Assembly (NCBI RefSeq): GCF_050632395.1
Contig: NZ_CP192600.1
Location: forward strand, 3,906,001 to 3,970,000
Origin: JAUYQR01 sp050632395
Lineage (GTDB): Bacteria > Pseudomonadota > Alphaproteobacteria > Rhodobacterales > Rhodobacteraceae
Direction of reading: 5' to 3'
Length of the DNA stretch: 64,000 nt
Positions 17,788 through 27,323 of the stretch are shown piece after piece; position 1 is the stretch's first letter, and every line of letters begins with the position of its first letter. The position numbers and the translations under genes are program-made. The notes under the pieces are model-generated. The model did no database searches. It saw nothing but the letters and a program-made list of their open reading frames with translations, and was not told the DNA's origin.

Positions 17788-19449
17788 ATGGTTGCAAAAC
17801 GCATCCTATCGCTGTGGTTTCCGCGTCTGGCGGCAGAGCGCATCCTGCGGCGGCGGCGGGATGCCTTGCCGCAGGCTTTCGCCATCGTGGGGGATGCGAA
17901 CGGGGCGCAGGTGCTGGTGTCCTTGAACGCCGAAGCGGAAGCGGCGGGGTTGAGTTTGGGCCAGCCGCTGCGCGATGCGACGGCGATCTGGCCGGACCTT
18001 GTGACGCATCCGGCGGACCCTGCGGGCGAGGCGCAGTTTCTGACGGTGCTGCGCCGCTGGGCTGGCAAGTTCAGCCCATGGGTGGCCGAGGAGCCTCCCG
18101 CCAGTCTGGTGATCGACCTGACGGGGTGCGCGCATCTTTATGGCGGCGAGGTCGCGCTGTTGCAGGAGGTGGAGCAGGATTGCGCCGATCTGGGGCTGAC
18201 GTTCCGCGCGGGGCTGGCCGATACGCCGGGGGCGGCCTGGGCGTTGGCGCGCTATGCCGGGGGGATGGCGTCGCCGCTGCGCAATGGCGACGCGGTGGAG
18301 CAGGAGGCGCGGGCGACGCGGTCGCGGGCCGCCAAGCGGCGCGGGTGGGAGCGGGGCGGTGATGCGCCGCGCCCGGCGACACCCGGAACCGCAGCGGCGA
18401 TGATCGCGGAGCCGGGCCATGCGCGGGCGGCGATTGCAGGGCTGCCCCTGGCGGCGCTGCGGCTGGACCCTGAGGCGGTGGAGGGGCTGACGCGGCTGGG
18501 CTTGCGGCGGGTCAGCGACATCATGGGGATGCCGCGCGCGGCGCTGGCGCGGCGGTTCGGGGCGGATACGGTGCGGCGGCTGGATCAGGCGCTGGGGCTG
18601 GACCCCGAACCGGTCACCCCGGCGCGGGCGCCCTTGCATTTTGCGGTTCGGCTGACGCTGCCGGACCCGATCGGCTTGCGCGCCGATGTGGAGGCGGCGG
18701 TGGACCGGCTGTTGCCGGAGTTGTGCGTGCGGCTGAAGGCCAAGGGGCGCGGGGCGCGGCGGGTGCAGATGCAGGCGTTCCGCTGTGACGGGCGGGTCGA
18801 GGTGGTGGCGGTGGGGCTGGCGCGGGCCGCCGATACGGTGGAGCGGATAAGACCGCTGCTGATGCTGAAGCTGGACGCGATCGACGCAGGGTTCGGGATT
18901 GATTGCGTGCGGCTGGAGGCGGTGCTGACCGAGCCGTTGCACGCGCTGCAGCACCGGGGGCATTTCGATGCGACGGCAAGCGTGGTGGCTCGGCAGACCG
19001 CGCCGGGGGCAAGGCTGGACGACCTGATCGGCAAGTTGGGGGCGCGACTGGGGTCGGAGGCGGTGACGCGGCGGCATCCGGCGGAAAGCAACATTCCGGC
19101 GAAGGCGGTGATCACGCTGGCAGCGGCATGGTCTTCTGCGCATGAGGGCGAGTGGCCCGAACCGCCTGCCCCGCGCCCTTTGGTGATGCTGCGCCCCGAA
19201 GCGGTGCGCGCGCCCGACAGTCCCGATCCGCCGGAGCGGTTCCGCTGGCGACGGCGCGATCTGGTGACGCGGATGGCGACGGGGCCGGAGCGCATCCAGC
19301 CGGAATGGTGGCTGGACGATCCCGACTGGCGGTCGGGCGTGCGAGATTACTGGCGGGTGGAGGTGGAGGGCGGCGAGTGCCTGTGGCTGTTCTATGCCAC
19401 GGGCGGGGCTGCTTCGGGCGGCTGGTTCTGCGAGGGCTGGTTCGCGTGA
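17788..19449 (+). CDS. imuB: ImuB, catalytically inactive Y-family polymerase homologue
   Basis: 553 residues with a Y-family polymerase fold (RILSLWFPRLAAERIL at the start, the LVIDLTGCAHLYGGE strand near residues 109-123, and a helix-hairpin-helix region LRRVSDIMGMPRAALARRFG). It lacks the paired catalytic acids of Pol IV, as ImuB does. ImuB joins ImuA and DnaE2 to the clamp for SOS mutagenesis. imuA and dnaE2 usually flank it but are absent here. A LexA box precedes it. Confidence 0.88.
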   Translation: MVAKRILSLWFPRLAAERILRRRRDALPQAFAIVGDANGAQVLVSLNAEAEAAGLSLGQPLRDATAIWPDLVTHPADPAGEAQFLTVLRRWAGKFSPWVAEEPPASLVIDLTGCAHLYGGEVALLQEVEQDCADLGLTFRAGLADTPGAAWALARYAGGMASPLRNGDAVEQEARATRSRAAKRRGWERGGDAPRPATPGTAAAMIAEPGHARAAIAGLPLAALRLDPEAVEGLTRLGLRRVSDIMGMPRAALARRFGADTVRRLDQALGLDPEPVTPARAPLHFAVRLTLPDPIGLRADVEAAVDRLLPELCVRLKAKGRGARRVQMQAFRCDGRVEVVAVGLARAADTVERIRPLLMLKLDAIDAGFGIDCVRLEAVLTEPLHALQHRGHFDATASVVARQTAPGARLDDLIGKLGARLGSEAVTRRHPAESNIPAKAVITLAAAWSSAHEGEWPEPPAPRPLVMLRPEAVRAPDSPDPPERFRWRRRDLVTRMATGPERIQPEWWLDDPDWRSGVRDYWRVEVEGGECLWLFYATGGAASGGWFCEGWFA

Positions 19450-19489
19450 CGGCTTGTGCAAGGGCCGCGCGAATGGGATCAACGTCGGC

Positions 19490-20764
19490 ATGAAATCCAG
19501 AAGCCGGATATCCGTTCAGCAGACACAGCGCCTGACGCTGACCACGGGGCTTGCCACCTCGATCCGCATCTTGCGCGCGGATGCCGAGGGGCTGACGCAG
19601 TATCTGGAGGAGCAGGCTGCGGAAAACCCGCAGCTGGTGCTGGGCAAGCAGACCCCCGGCGAATGGCTGCCGCGCTGGCGCGATGCGATGCTGCGGGGCA
19701 TCGGAGGGGGCGGCGGCGAGCAGCCGGAGGTGGAGGCGGCGGGGCCGAGCCTGATCGCGCATGTCTCGGATGCCATCGGGACACTGCGGCTGGGCCCGCG
19801 CGAGGCGCGCATCGCGGATGCGTTGATCGAGGCGCTGGAGCCGACAGGCTGGCTGGGCCGGCCGCTGCCCGCCATTGCGGCGCAGGCGGGCGCGTCGGTG
19901 CCCGATACCGAGGCGGTGCTGGTGCGGATACAGGCGCATGTCGAGCCGTCGGGGCTGTTTGCGCGGTCGCTGGCCGATTGCCTGCGGTTGCAGGCCGCCG
20001 AGGCCGAGGTGCTGGACGCGGGGCTGGATGCGGTGCTGGCGCGGCTGGATCTGGTGGCTGCAGGCGATCTGGCGCGGGTGGCGCGCGAAACCGGGCTGAC
20101 CGAGGCCGAGGTGCGGCGCAAGATCGCGGTGATCCGCGGCTTTGACCCCAAGCCCGGCGCGCGTTTTGAGGCTTGCGCCGCCCCGGTGCGCGAGCCTGAC
20201 CTGATGGCAAGAAAAGGCGACGCGGGGTGGGAAATCTCGCTTAACCGGTCAGCGCTGCCATCGTTGTCGCTGGCGGACACCAAGGGCAAGGGGCGGGCCG
20301 AGGCGCGGGCGTTGATCCGTCTGGTGGAGGGGCGCAATGCCACGTTGCTGACCGTGGGACGCGAGATTCTGATGCGGCAGGCGGCGGCGCTGGAATCCGG
20401 GACCGGGGCATTGGTGCCGATGACGATGGCCGAGGTGGCCGAGGCGCTGGGGTTGCACCAAAGCACGATCAGCCGGATCGTGGCGGGCACGGCGGTGGAT
20501 ACGCCGAAGGGGACGTGGTGGCTGCGCGCGCTGTTCAGCCAATCGGTCACTCGGGGTGGGCCTTCGGCGGCGGCGCTGCGCGACCGACTGACGCGGCTGG
20601 TGGCCGACGAGCCCGCCGACGCGCCCTTGTCCGACGACGCGCTGGCGGCGGCGCTATCGGCGGAGGGTAGCCCCGTGGCGCGGCGGACGGTGGCGAAGTA
20701 TCGCGGAATGCTCGGCCTGCACCCTGCGCATCGACGCAAGCGCAAACCTGAGGTGCGGCACTAG
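19490..20764 (+). CDS. rpoN: RNA polymerase sigma-54 factor
   Basis: 424 residues. Region I Gln-rich activator-contact segment (VQQTQRLTLTTGLATSIRIL), core-binding region, HTH (MAEVAEALGLHQSTISRIVAGTAVDTPKG) and C-terminal RpoN box ARRTVAKYRGMLGL, where the usual final Glu is Gly. It is shorter than enteric RpoN and fits the short Rhodobacterales forms. The start at 19490 begins conserved region I; upstream codons overlap the imuB end. No hpf/ptsN genes follow, so this may be one of several paralogues. Confidence 0.85.
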   Translation: MKSRSRISVQQTQRLTLTTGLATSIRILRADAEGLTQYLEEQAAENPQLVLGKQTPGEWLPRWRDAMLRGIGGGGGEQPEVEAAGPSLIAHVSDAIGTLRLGPREARIADALIEALEPTGWLGRPLPAIAAQAGASVPDTEAVLVRIQAHVEPSGLFARSLADCLRLQAAEAEVLDAGLDAVLARLDLVAAGDLARVARETGLTEAEVRRKIAVIRGFDPKPGARFEACAAPVREPDLMARKGDAGWEISLNRSALPSLSLADTKGKGRAEARALIRLVEGRNATLLTVGREILMRQAAALESGTGALVPMTMAEVAEALGLHQSTISRIVAGTAVDTPKGTWWLRALFSQSVTRGGPSAAALRDRLTRLVADEPADAPLSDDALAAALSAEGSPVARRTVAKYRGMLGLHPAHRRKRKPEVRH

Positions 20765-20861
20765 GGCCGCGATTTCGCCTGCGAATGTCGCGCAAGGGGA
20801 TGATCTTTGCGGCCTCGCACGGTAGCAGGGGCGAAACGGGCAGTCGGCGGAGCGTAGGGTC

Positions 20862-22865
20862 ATGGGGTATTTTCTGGGTGTCGACACGGGCGGCACCTAC
20901 ACCGATGCGGTGATCCTCGATGAGGCCGCGACCGAGGTGATCGGCAAGGCAAAGGCGCTGACCAGCCGGCATGATCTGGCGGTGGGCATCGGGCAGGCCG
21001 TGGATGCGGCGATTGCGGCGGCGGGGGTAACGGCGGCGGAGGTATCGCTGGTGTCGTTGTCGACCACGCTGGCGACGAATGCGCTGGTCGAGGGACAAGG
21101 CGGACGGGTCGCCCTTGTGGTGATCGGGTTCGATGCCGACGACCTGACGCGCGGCGGGCTGACCGAGGCGCTGAAAGGCGATCCGGTGTTGTCGGTGGCC
21201 GGCGGGCACAGCCATGCGGGAACCGAGGCGGCGGCGCTGGATATGGCGGCGCTGGAAGCGGAGGTCGGCAAGCTGGGCGAAGAGGTGATGGGCTTTGCCG
21301 TGGCCGCGCGCTTTGCCACCCGCAACCCCGCGCATGAAATGGCCGCGCGGGAGGTGATCCGCAGGGTGACGGGGCGGCCGGTGACATGCAGCCATGAGTT
21401 GTCGGCGCAGTTGAACGGGCCGAAGCGGGCGCTGACGGCGGTGTTGAACGCGCGGCTGATCGGGATGATCGACCGGCTGGTGGCGGCCTGCGAGCGGCAT
21501 CTTTTGGCGATTGGCATCGATGCGCCGTTGATGGTGGTGCGGGGCGACGGGGCGCTGATTTCGGCGGCAATGGTGCGCGAGCGGCCGATCGAGACGATCC
21601 TTTCCGGGCCTGCCGCCAGCATCGTGGGCGCACGCTGGCTGACTGGGGCGTCGGACGCGCTGGTCAGCGACATTGGCGGCACGACAACCGATGTTGCGCT
21701 GTTGCGCGATGGTCTGCCCGAGATCGACCCAGAAGGCGCGCGGGTCGGCGGGTTTCGCACGATGGTCGAGGCGGTGGCGATGCGCACCACGGGCCTTGGC
21801 GGCGACAGCGAGGTGCATCTGGTCACCGAGGGGCTGAAGGGCGGCTTGCGGCTGGGGCCACGGCGGTTGATCCCGGTGTCGCTTCTGGCGGTGGAGCATG
21901 GGGCGATGGTGCATGCCGCGTTGGACAGGTGGCTAAGCGCCGATGCGGTCGGAGAGATGGACGGGCGGTTCGTGGTGCCGATGGCCGGGCAGACGGGGGG
22001 GCTGTCGGCACGCGAGGCGGCAGTGCTGGAGCGCCTGCGGGTGCCGATGCCGATGGCGCAGGCGTTGACCTCAAGGCTGGAGGTGGCGGCGCTGGAGCGG
22101 CTGGTCGCGCGCGGTCTGGTGATGGTGGCGGGGGTGACGCCTTCGGACGCAAGCCATGTGCTGGGGGGACTGGATGCCTGGGACCGGGCGGCTGCCGAAA
22201 AGGCGGTGCGCCTGATGGCGCGGCGGCGGACCGGGGCGGGCGAGCGGTTCGCATCAGGGCCAGAGCCGTTTGCGCGTGCCGTGGTCGACCAGCTGACGGC
22301 GCAGACGGTGGAGTGCCTGCTGGAGGCCGCGTTCGGCGAGGATCCGGCCTTTGCGGGCGAGCCGCCCGAGGCGCTGGCGCGCCATGCGCTGACGCGGGCC
22401 GGTCTGGCGCGGCACCGCGGGGTGATCGAGGTGACAGCGCGGCTGGGTGTGCCGGTGATCGGGCTCGGGGCGTCGGCGCCGTTCTATTATGGCGCGGTTG
22501 GTGCGCGGCTGGGCTGCGAGATGATCCTGCCGGACCATGCCGGGGTCGCCAACGCGATCGGTGCGGTGGCAGGGCAGGTCAGCCAGCGGGTGCAGGGCAT
22601 CGTCTCGTCGCCCGCCGAGGGGCGCTTCGTGGCGCATCTGACCGACGGGTTGCAGGTTTTCAGCACTCGCGATGCGGCGCTTGACGCGATGGAGGCGGCG
22701 CTGGTGGCCGAGGCATCGGACCGCGCGCGGCGGGCCGGGGCGGTGGACTTGCGCGTGACGGTGGCCCGCGACGTGCGCGAGGCCGAGGTCGAGGGGCGCG
22801 CCATGTTCATCGAAGCGACCGTGACCGCCAAAGCCTCGGGTCGTCCGCGCGTGGCGCATGGATGA
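20862..22865 (+). CDS. hydantoinase/oxoprolinase family protein (HyuA-like subunit)
   Basis: 667 residues. ASKHA-type ATPase domains: GVDTGGTYTDAVI at the N-terminus and DIGGTTTDVAL near residue 268 bind phosphate. The family (N-methylhydantoinase A, acetone carboxylase beta, 5-oxoprolinase) uses ATP to open or carboxylate amides or ketones. The partner HyuB-like subunit is not adjacent, so its reaction cannot be assigned. It ends about 60 bases before the tRNA and is probably the last core gene before the island. Confidence 0.85.
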   Translation: MGYFLGVDTGGTYTDAVILDEAATEVIGKAKALTSRHDLAVGIGQAVDAAIAAAGVTAAEVSLVSLSTTLATNALVEGQGGRVALVVIGFDADDLTRGGLTEALKGDPVLSVAGGHSHAGTEAAALDMAALEAEVGKLGEEVMGFAVAARFATRNPAHEMAAREVIRRVTGRPVTCSHELSAQLNGPKRALTAVLNARLIGMIDRLVAACERHLLAIGIDAPLMVVRGDGALISAAMVRERPIETILSGPAASIVGARWLTGASDALVSDIGGTTTDVALLRDGLPEIDPEGARVGGFRTMVEAVAMRTTGLGGDSEVHLVTEGLKGGLRLGPRRLIPVSLLAVEHGAMVHAALDRWLSADAVGEMDGRFVVPMAGQTGGLSAREAAVLERLRVPMPMAQALTSRLEVAALERLVARGLVMVAGVTPSDASHVLGGLDAWDRAAAEKAVRLMARRRTGAGERFASGPEPFARAVVDQLTAQTVECLLEAAFGEDPAFAGEPPEALARHALTRAGLARHRGVIEVTARLGVPVIGLGASAPFYYGAVGARLGCEMILPDHAGVANAIGAVAGQVSQRVQGIVSSPAEGRFVAHLTDGLQVFSTRDAALDAMEAALVAEASDRARRAGAVDLRVTVARDVREAEVEGRAMFIEATVTAKASGRPRVAHG

Positions 22866-22922
22866 AGCCGCAGCGATTCAGGCTTGACCTTCACTGGACG
22901 CGCCCTTAATCCCGCGCCCAGT

Positions 22923-22999
22923 GGCTAGGTAGCTCAGCTGGTTAGAGCACGTGACTCATAATCACGGGGTCGGGGGTTCGAGTCCCCCCCTCGCCACCA
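22923..22999 (+). tRNA. tRNA-Met (CAT), elongator type, island attachment site
   Basis: Full cloverleaf: D-arm GCTC...GAGC, anticodon stem CGTGA/TCACG with loop CTCATAA (CAT at 22957-22959), T-arm GGGGG/CCCCC with TTCGAGT, and encoded CCA. It resembles E. coli elongator tRNA-Met rather than initiator. The acceptor stem GGCTAGG/CCTCGCC has one T-C mismatch (position 4 with 69). An integrase pseudogene follows 165 bases later, so the 3' end is the probable att site. tRNA-Ile(CAT) is a less likely alternative. Confidence 0.88.
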
Positions 23000-23107
23000 C
23001 TTTCCCATCCAAACTCAGCCAGAGACATCCAAAAGATCCTTGCATACAAGGGTTTCATGAAGTTCGATTGTCCGATGCAGTCTAGGGTAGTCCGCTGAAA
23101 TACCCCC

Positions 23108-23133
23108 GGTTTGGGGGTGCTTCTGGGGGTATC
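23108..23133 (+). repeat. integrase leader motif, copy 1
   Basis: GGTTTGGGGGT, six bases, then GGGGGTATC, just upstream of the integrase. The same motif with the same six-base spacer recurs at 40864-40889. Such GGGGGT direct repeats precede many P4-type integrases and may be arm-binding sites of attP. Confidence 0.6.
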
Positions 23134-23164
23134 TGCCGAAAGCTGAAAAGGCGCTACCCCCATC

Positions 23165-24364
23165 ATGCCATTGACCGACGCCACGATTCGAAACCTGAAG
23201 CCTCGCGACATGCCGTACAAGGTATCTGACTTCCAAGGGCTGTTCCTTTTGGTCAAGCCCACGGGGTCGCGCCTTTGGCACCAGAAGTACCGCATCGACG
23301 GCAAGGAGAAGTTGCTTGCCGTTGGGTCGTATCCGGAGATCAGACTTGCACAGGCCCGCCAAGCCCGTGACGCCGCGCCGGCTTTGTTGGCAGCAGGCAA
23401 AGACCCGAGCCAAGAGAAGCAAGACCGAAAGCGGGAAGACAAGGAGCGTCGCGGTCTAACCTTCGAGAGCCAGGCTGTGGCATATTTCAACAAGACAAGG
23501 AAAGAAGGTCGAGCGGACACTACTCTGGCAAAGACCGAGTGGCTTCTGGAAATGGCAGTCGCGGATTTCGGTGCAAAGCCAGTGTCGGAAATAACCTCGC
23601 CGATGATCCTGCGCTGCCTTCGCAAGTTGGAGGCTAAGGTTAACTACGCAACTGCCAAGCGCCTCCGGTCAAAGATCAGCGCCGTGTTTCGCTTTGCCGT
23701 AGCGAATGGAACCGCCACAACTGACCCCACCTATGCACTGAAAGACGCCTTGATACGGCCAACGGCGAAGCCTCGGGCTGCCATAGTTGATCCAAGGGCT
23801 TTGGGTGACCTTATGCGCGCGATTGACGAGTTCCACGGTCAAGCCGTGACACGGCTTGCACTTCAATTGCTTGCCTTACTAGCACCAAGGCCGGGCGAAC
23901 TCCGGAAAGCGAAATGGACGGAGTTCGACCTTGAAGGTGCGGTGTGGTCGATTCCGGCTGACCGTATGAAAATGCGCCGCCCGCATAGGGTGCCTCTTGC
24001 TAAAAAGGCCGTTGCGTACCTGTCCGACCTCAAAAGACTGACGGGTGCCAGTGAGTTCGTCTTACCCTCATTGGTGTCCTCCGTCCGCGTCATGAGCGAA
24101 AACACCTTGAACACTGCGCTTCGGCGAATGGGCTTTGGAGCCGACGAATTGACCTCGCACGGGTTCAGGGCGACCTTTTCAACCCTCGCGAACGAAAGTG
24201 GGCTTTGGAACCCGGACGCGATCGAGCGCGCACTGGCTCACCTCTAAGAAAACGACACTCGCCGGGCATACGCACGCGGCGAGCATTGGGACGAGCGTGT
24301 CAGGATGGCGGACTGGTGGGCTGGCTTCCTAGATCAAGTTCGGACAGACTTAGCCACTAAGTGA
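23165..24364 (+). pseudogene. P4-type tyrosine integrase, stop codon before catalytic Tyr
   Basis: DUF4102 N-terminus (MPLTDATIRNLKPRDMPYKVSD) and catalytic domain with R242 (APRPGELR) and H332xxR335 (SHGFRATF). At 24245-24247 an in-frame TAA replaces what is probably CAA, giving a 360-residue product. Beyond it the frame stays open for 38 codons and encodes the expected end, ENDTRRAYARGEHWDERV, with the catalytic Tyr at codon 369. The product should therefore be unable to recombine DNA unless the stop is read through. Confidence 0.85.
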
Positions 24365-24386
24365 TTTCGGTAGGGGCGGCTGGCGA

Positions 24387-25376
24387 ATGCAAGACGAAGA
24401 GGTCGAGATCCGCAAGACCCTGCACTTTCACATTCTCTTTCAGATCGCTCCGTTCCTCAATGTCTTCCCTTCAAGCGACCCGCCTAAGCTTGGCGAAGAC
24501 TTCGCGATTTCAGCGCGCAAACTGTTCGACGCGATCAGCGCAAACCGATCCAAATCTGTAAAGCACTTGTCGGGCATTCCGCTTGATGAGCTTTTGGACG
24601 GCTTCACTGAACGCGGACTGCCCAAGACGCCGGAGCAGAAGACATGGTGCTCGCAACAGCGGGAAGATTTCATTACACGGATTCGAAGTTTGAGTGTTTG
24701 GCAGTTGGCCTTGCTCGACCCGGACCGCACCTTTGCGAAGTATGACTACTGGGCTAAGGCCGCCTATTTCTCCCTCGATGAGATACTTTGGCTTTCAGTT
24801 GGCCTGGAACCGTTGCCAGAGTTCATCCGGGCTGTGGACCGTCCGTCGCAGAGCGCCACGCAGCGCGACCCTGTGGTCACGCACATTATGGCACAGCGTG
24901 AACTCTTCAGACGCAGTCTCGATCCGAACGACTATGGACGCCGTCAAACCGCGCAGTCCGTCCTGAACTGGGCAAACCGGGTGCAACATGAGCTCCACCC
25001 GGGCTTTCGCAGGATGTTGGAGGCAATGGTGCAAAGGGAGGTTGCGCCAGACGTCGGTTTGGCTCTGACTTCAGCATCGTTGGATGTCACGCCGGTTGGA
25101 GCGGTCGAACAGCAGGTGGCCCAGGCAAACGGCAAGCCTGATCAACGGCTCGACCCAAGGGAACGCCTTGGGATGGCCAAACTCCTCGTTGCAGTCGCCA
25201 TCGAACAATTTGGATACGACCCTGACAGTAAGCGAAGTCCGATCCCCATCGAGCTTCAGGACATCGCCGCTCGACTCGGCCTAGAAATCTCGCGCGACAC
25301 GATTCTGAAATACCTTAGGTTGGGCGCACAACATCTGCCTAACGGATGGAGACCTCACGAGAGACTATTCGTATAA
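24387..25376 (+). CDS. island-borne hypothetical protein
   Basis: 329 residues, soluble, starting 22 bases after the integrase end. No recognised domain. It contains a Trp-rich stretch near residues 110-150 (SVWQLALLDPDRTFAKYDYWAKAAYFSLDE, within which Trp and Tyr recur) and a C-terminal segment (IPIELQDIAARLGLEISRDTILKYLRLGAQ) that looks like a helix-turn-helix, suggesting DNA binding. Position next to the integrase suggests an excisionase- or regulator-like role, but this is inference. Confidence 0.55.
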   Translation: MQDEEVEIRKTLHFHILFQIAPFLNVFPSSDPPKLGEDFAISARKLFDAISANRSKSVKHLSGIPLDELLDGFTERGLPKTPEQKTWCSQQREDFITRIRSLSVWQLALLDPDRTFAKYDYWAKAAYFSLDEILWLSVGLEPLPEFIRAVDRPSQSATQRDPVVTHIMAQRELFRRSLDPNDYGRRQTAQSVLNWANRVQHELHPGFRRMLEAMVQREVAPDVGLALTSASLDVTPVGAVEQQVAQANGKPDQRLDPRERLGMAKLLVAVAIEQFGYDPDSKRSPIPIELQDIAARLGLEISRDTILKYLRLGAQHLPNGWRPHERLFV

Positions 25377-25507
25377 CGAATACATCGGATATTTTTGTTT
25401 AATTTCATGAGTTTGAATCTGCTCGGATAGTGCGCTGCACTGTTCGGCCTCACGCTATCGATCTTTGGGCAGTTTGCCCGGACCGTATAGCACCGAGGCA
25501 ACCAACA

Positions 25508-25684
25508 ATGACCCACTCCGCCTTTCCCCGCACCGGCTTGGTCCGGCTGTCGTCCATTCTCGCCCCTGCCGGTCCGATCCCGGTTTCCAAGTCGACCTGG
25601 TGGCAGGGTGTGCGGGACGGTCGCTTTCCGAAGCCGCAGAAGCTTGGCCCGCGCACCACGGTCTGGAAGGCCGAAGACTGTTGA
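25508..25684 (+). pseudogene. AlpA-like transcriptional regulator cut by IS21
   Basis: 58 codons: LVRLSSILAPAGPIPVSKSTWWQGVRDGRFPKPQKLGPRTTVWKAEDC then TGA (quoted here in parts: the STWWQGVRDGRFPKP turn and the GPRTTVWKAED end are typical of AlpA/MerR-like phage regulators). The last codons and the stop come from the IS21 end, so about 10-20 native C-terminal residues are missing. AlpA proteins activate integrase or excision genes in P4-like islands. Confidence 0.65.
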
Positions 25685-25790
25685 TTTCCACCCAGAACTG
25701 AGCCGGGTGGGCGGGTAATTTCCACTGAGAATTGAGCCATGTGAACCTTCCCCTGGAGCGGAGAGCGGCGGGGGCAACGGAGTGATCCAC

Positions 25791-27323
25791 ATGGGACTTT
25801 TGAACATCATCCGACGCATGCACTTGCGGCAGAAGCTGTCGATCCGGGAGATCGCCCGGCGCACGGGCCTGTCGCGCAATACCGTGGCCAAGCATCTGGC
25901 GGCGGGCACGATCGAGCCGAGGTTTGCCACGCCGGAACGGACGAGCAAGCTTGACCCCTTCGCCGACAAGCTGGCCGGCTGGCTGAAGACCGAGGCCGCG
26001 AAGGCACGCAAGCAGAGGCGGACGCTGAAGCAGTTGCACACCGATCTGGTGACGCTGGGCTTCACCGGTTCCTATGGCCGGGTGGCAGCCTTCGCGCGGG
26101 GGTGGCGAGCGGATCGCCAGCGCGACCAACAGACCACGGGACGCGGCACCTTTGTTCCGCTGTCATTCCGCCCGGGCGAAGCCTTCCAGTTCGACTGGAG
26201 CGAGGACTTTGCGGTTCTGGGCGGTGAGCGCAGGAAGCTGCAGGTCGCCCATGTCAAGCTGTCGCACAGCCGGGCCTTCTTGCTGCGAGCCTATCCCTTG
26301 CAGACCCACGAGATGCTGTTCGACGCGCATTGGCACGGGTTCCGGGTCTTCGGCGGCGTGCCCGGGCGCGGGATCTACGATAACATGCGCACGGCGGTGG
26401 ATCGTGTCGGCCGCGGCAAGGAACGGCAGGTCAACATCCGGTTCCTGGCCATGACCAACCACTATGTCTTCGAGCCTGACTTCTGCAATCCGGCCGCAGG
26501 TTGGGAGAAAGGCTAGGTCGAGAAGAACGTCCGCGACGCTCGCCACCAGATGCTGCAAGGCATGCCGGACTTCCCCGATATCGCCGCACTGAATGCCTGG
26601 CTGGAGCAGCGTTGCCAGGAGCTGTGGCGCGAGACCGCCCATGGCACGCTGCCCGGCACGATCGCCGATGTCTGGGCCGAAGAGCAGGCCGCCCTGATGC
26701 CCTTGCCTGTCGCCTTTGACGGATTCATAGAGGTGAGCAAGCGTGTCTCGCCCACCTGCCTGATCAGCTTCGAGCGCAATCGCTACAGCGTTCCGGCGTC
26801 ATTCGCGAACCGGCCCATCAGCCTGCGGATCTATCCCGACCGGCTGGTCGTGGCAGCGGAGGGTAACATCCTGTGCGAGCATCCGCGGATCATCGAACGC
26901 AGCCACCACCTGCCACCGCGGACGATCTACGACTGGCGGCATTATCTGGCTGTCGTTCAGCGTAAGCCCGGGGCGCTTCGGAATGGTGCGCCCTTCGCAG
27001 AATTGCCGTCTGCCTTCAGGCAGTTGCAGGATCACATGCTGCGCAAGCCCGGCGGTGATCGCGAGATGGCAGACATCCTCGCCCTGGTTCTTCAGCACGA
27101 TGAACAGGCGGTGCTCATCGCCGTGGAGTTGGCACTGGCCGAGGGCGTGCCGACCAAGACCCATGTGCTGAACCTGCTGCACCGACTGGTCGACGGCAAG
27201 GTGATCGGTGGGCCACCACTGGATACCCCGCAGGCACTGACCCTGCGCCGCGAGCCCAAGGCCAATGTCGAACGCTATGACGGCCTGCGCAACCAGATCG
27301 CCGGAGGCCGCCATGCGTCATGA
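25791..27323 (+). pseudogene. istA: IS21 transposase IstA with internal amber codon
   Basis: Reads from an HTH (SIREIARRTGLSRNTVAKHLA) into an rve-type DDE domain (FQFDWSEDF, GIYDNMRTAVD). At 26514-26516 the frame has TAG where related proteins read Gln in GWEKGQVEKNV, a CAG to TAG change inside the catalytic core. Translation continues in frame to 27323 with the IstA C-terminal domain. The element is probably not autonomous. Confidence 0.85.

Noticed and set aside
19806..20862. Minus-strand and alternate-frame proteins over rpoN and hyuA
   Set aside because: High-GC shadows with repetitive Arg/Ala/Pro/Gly composition.
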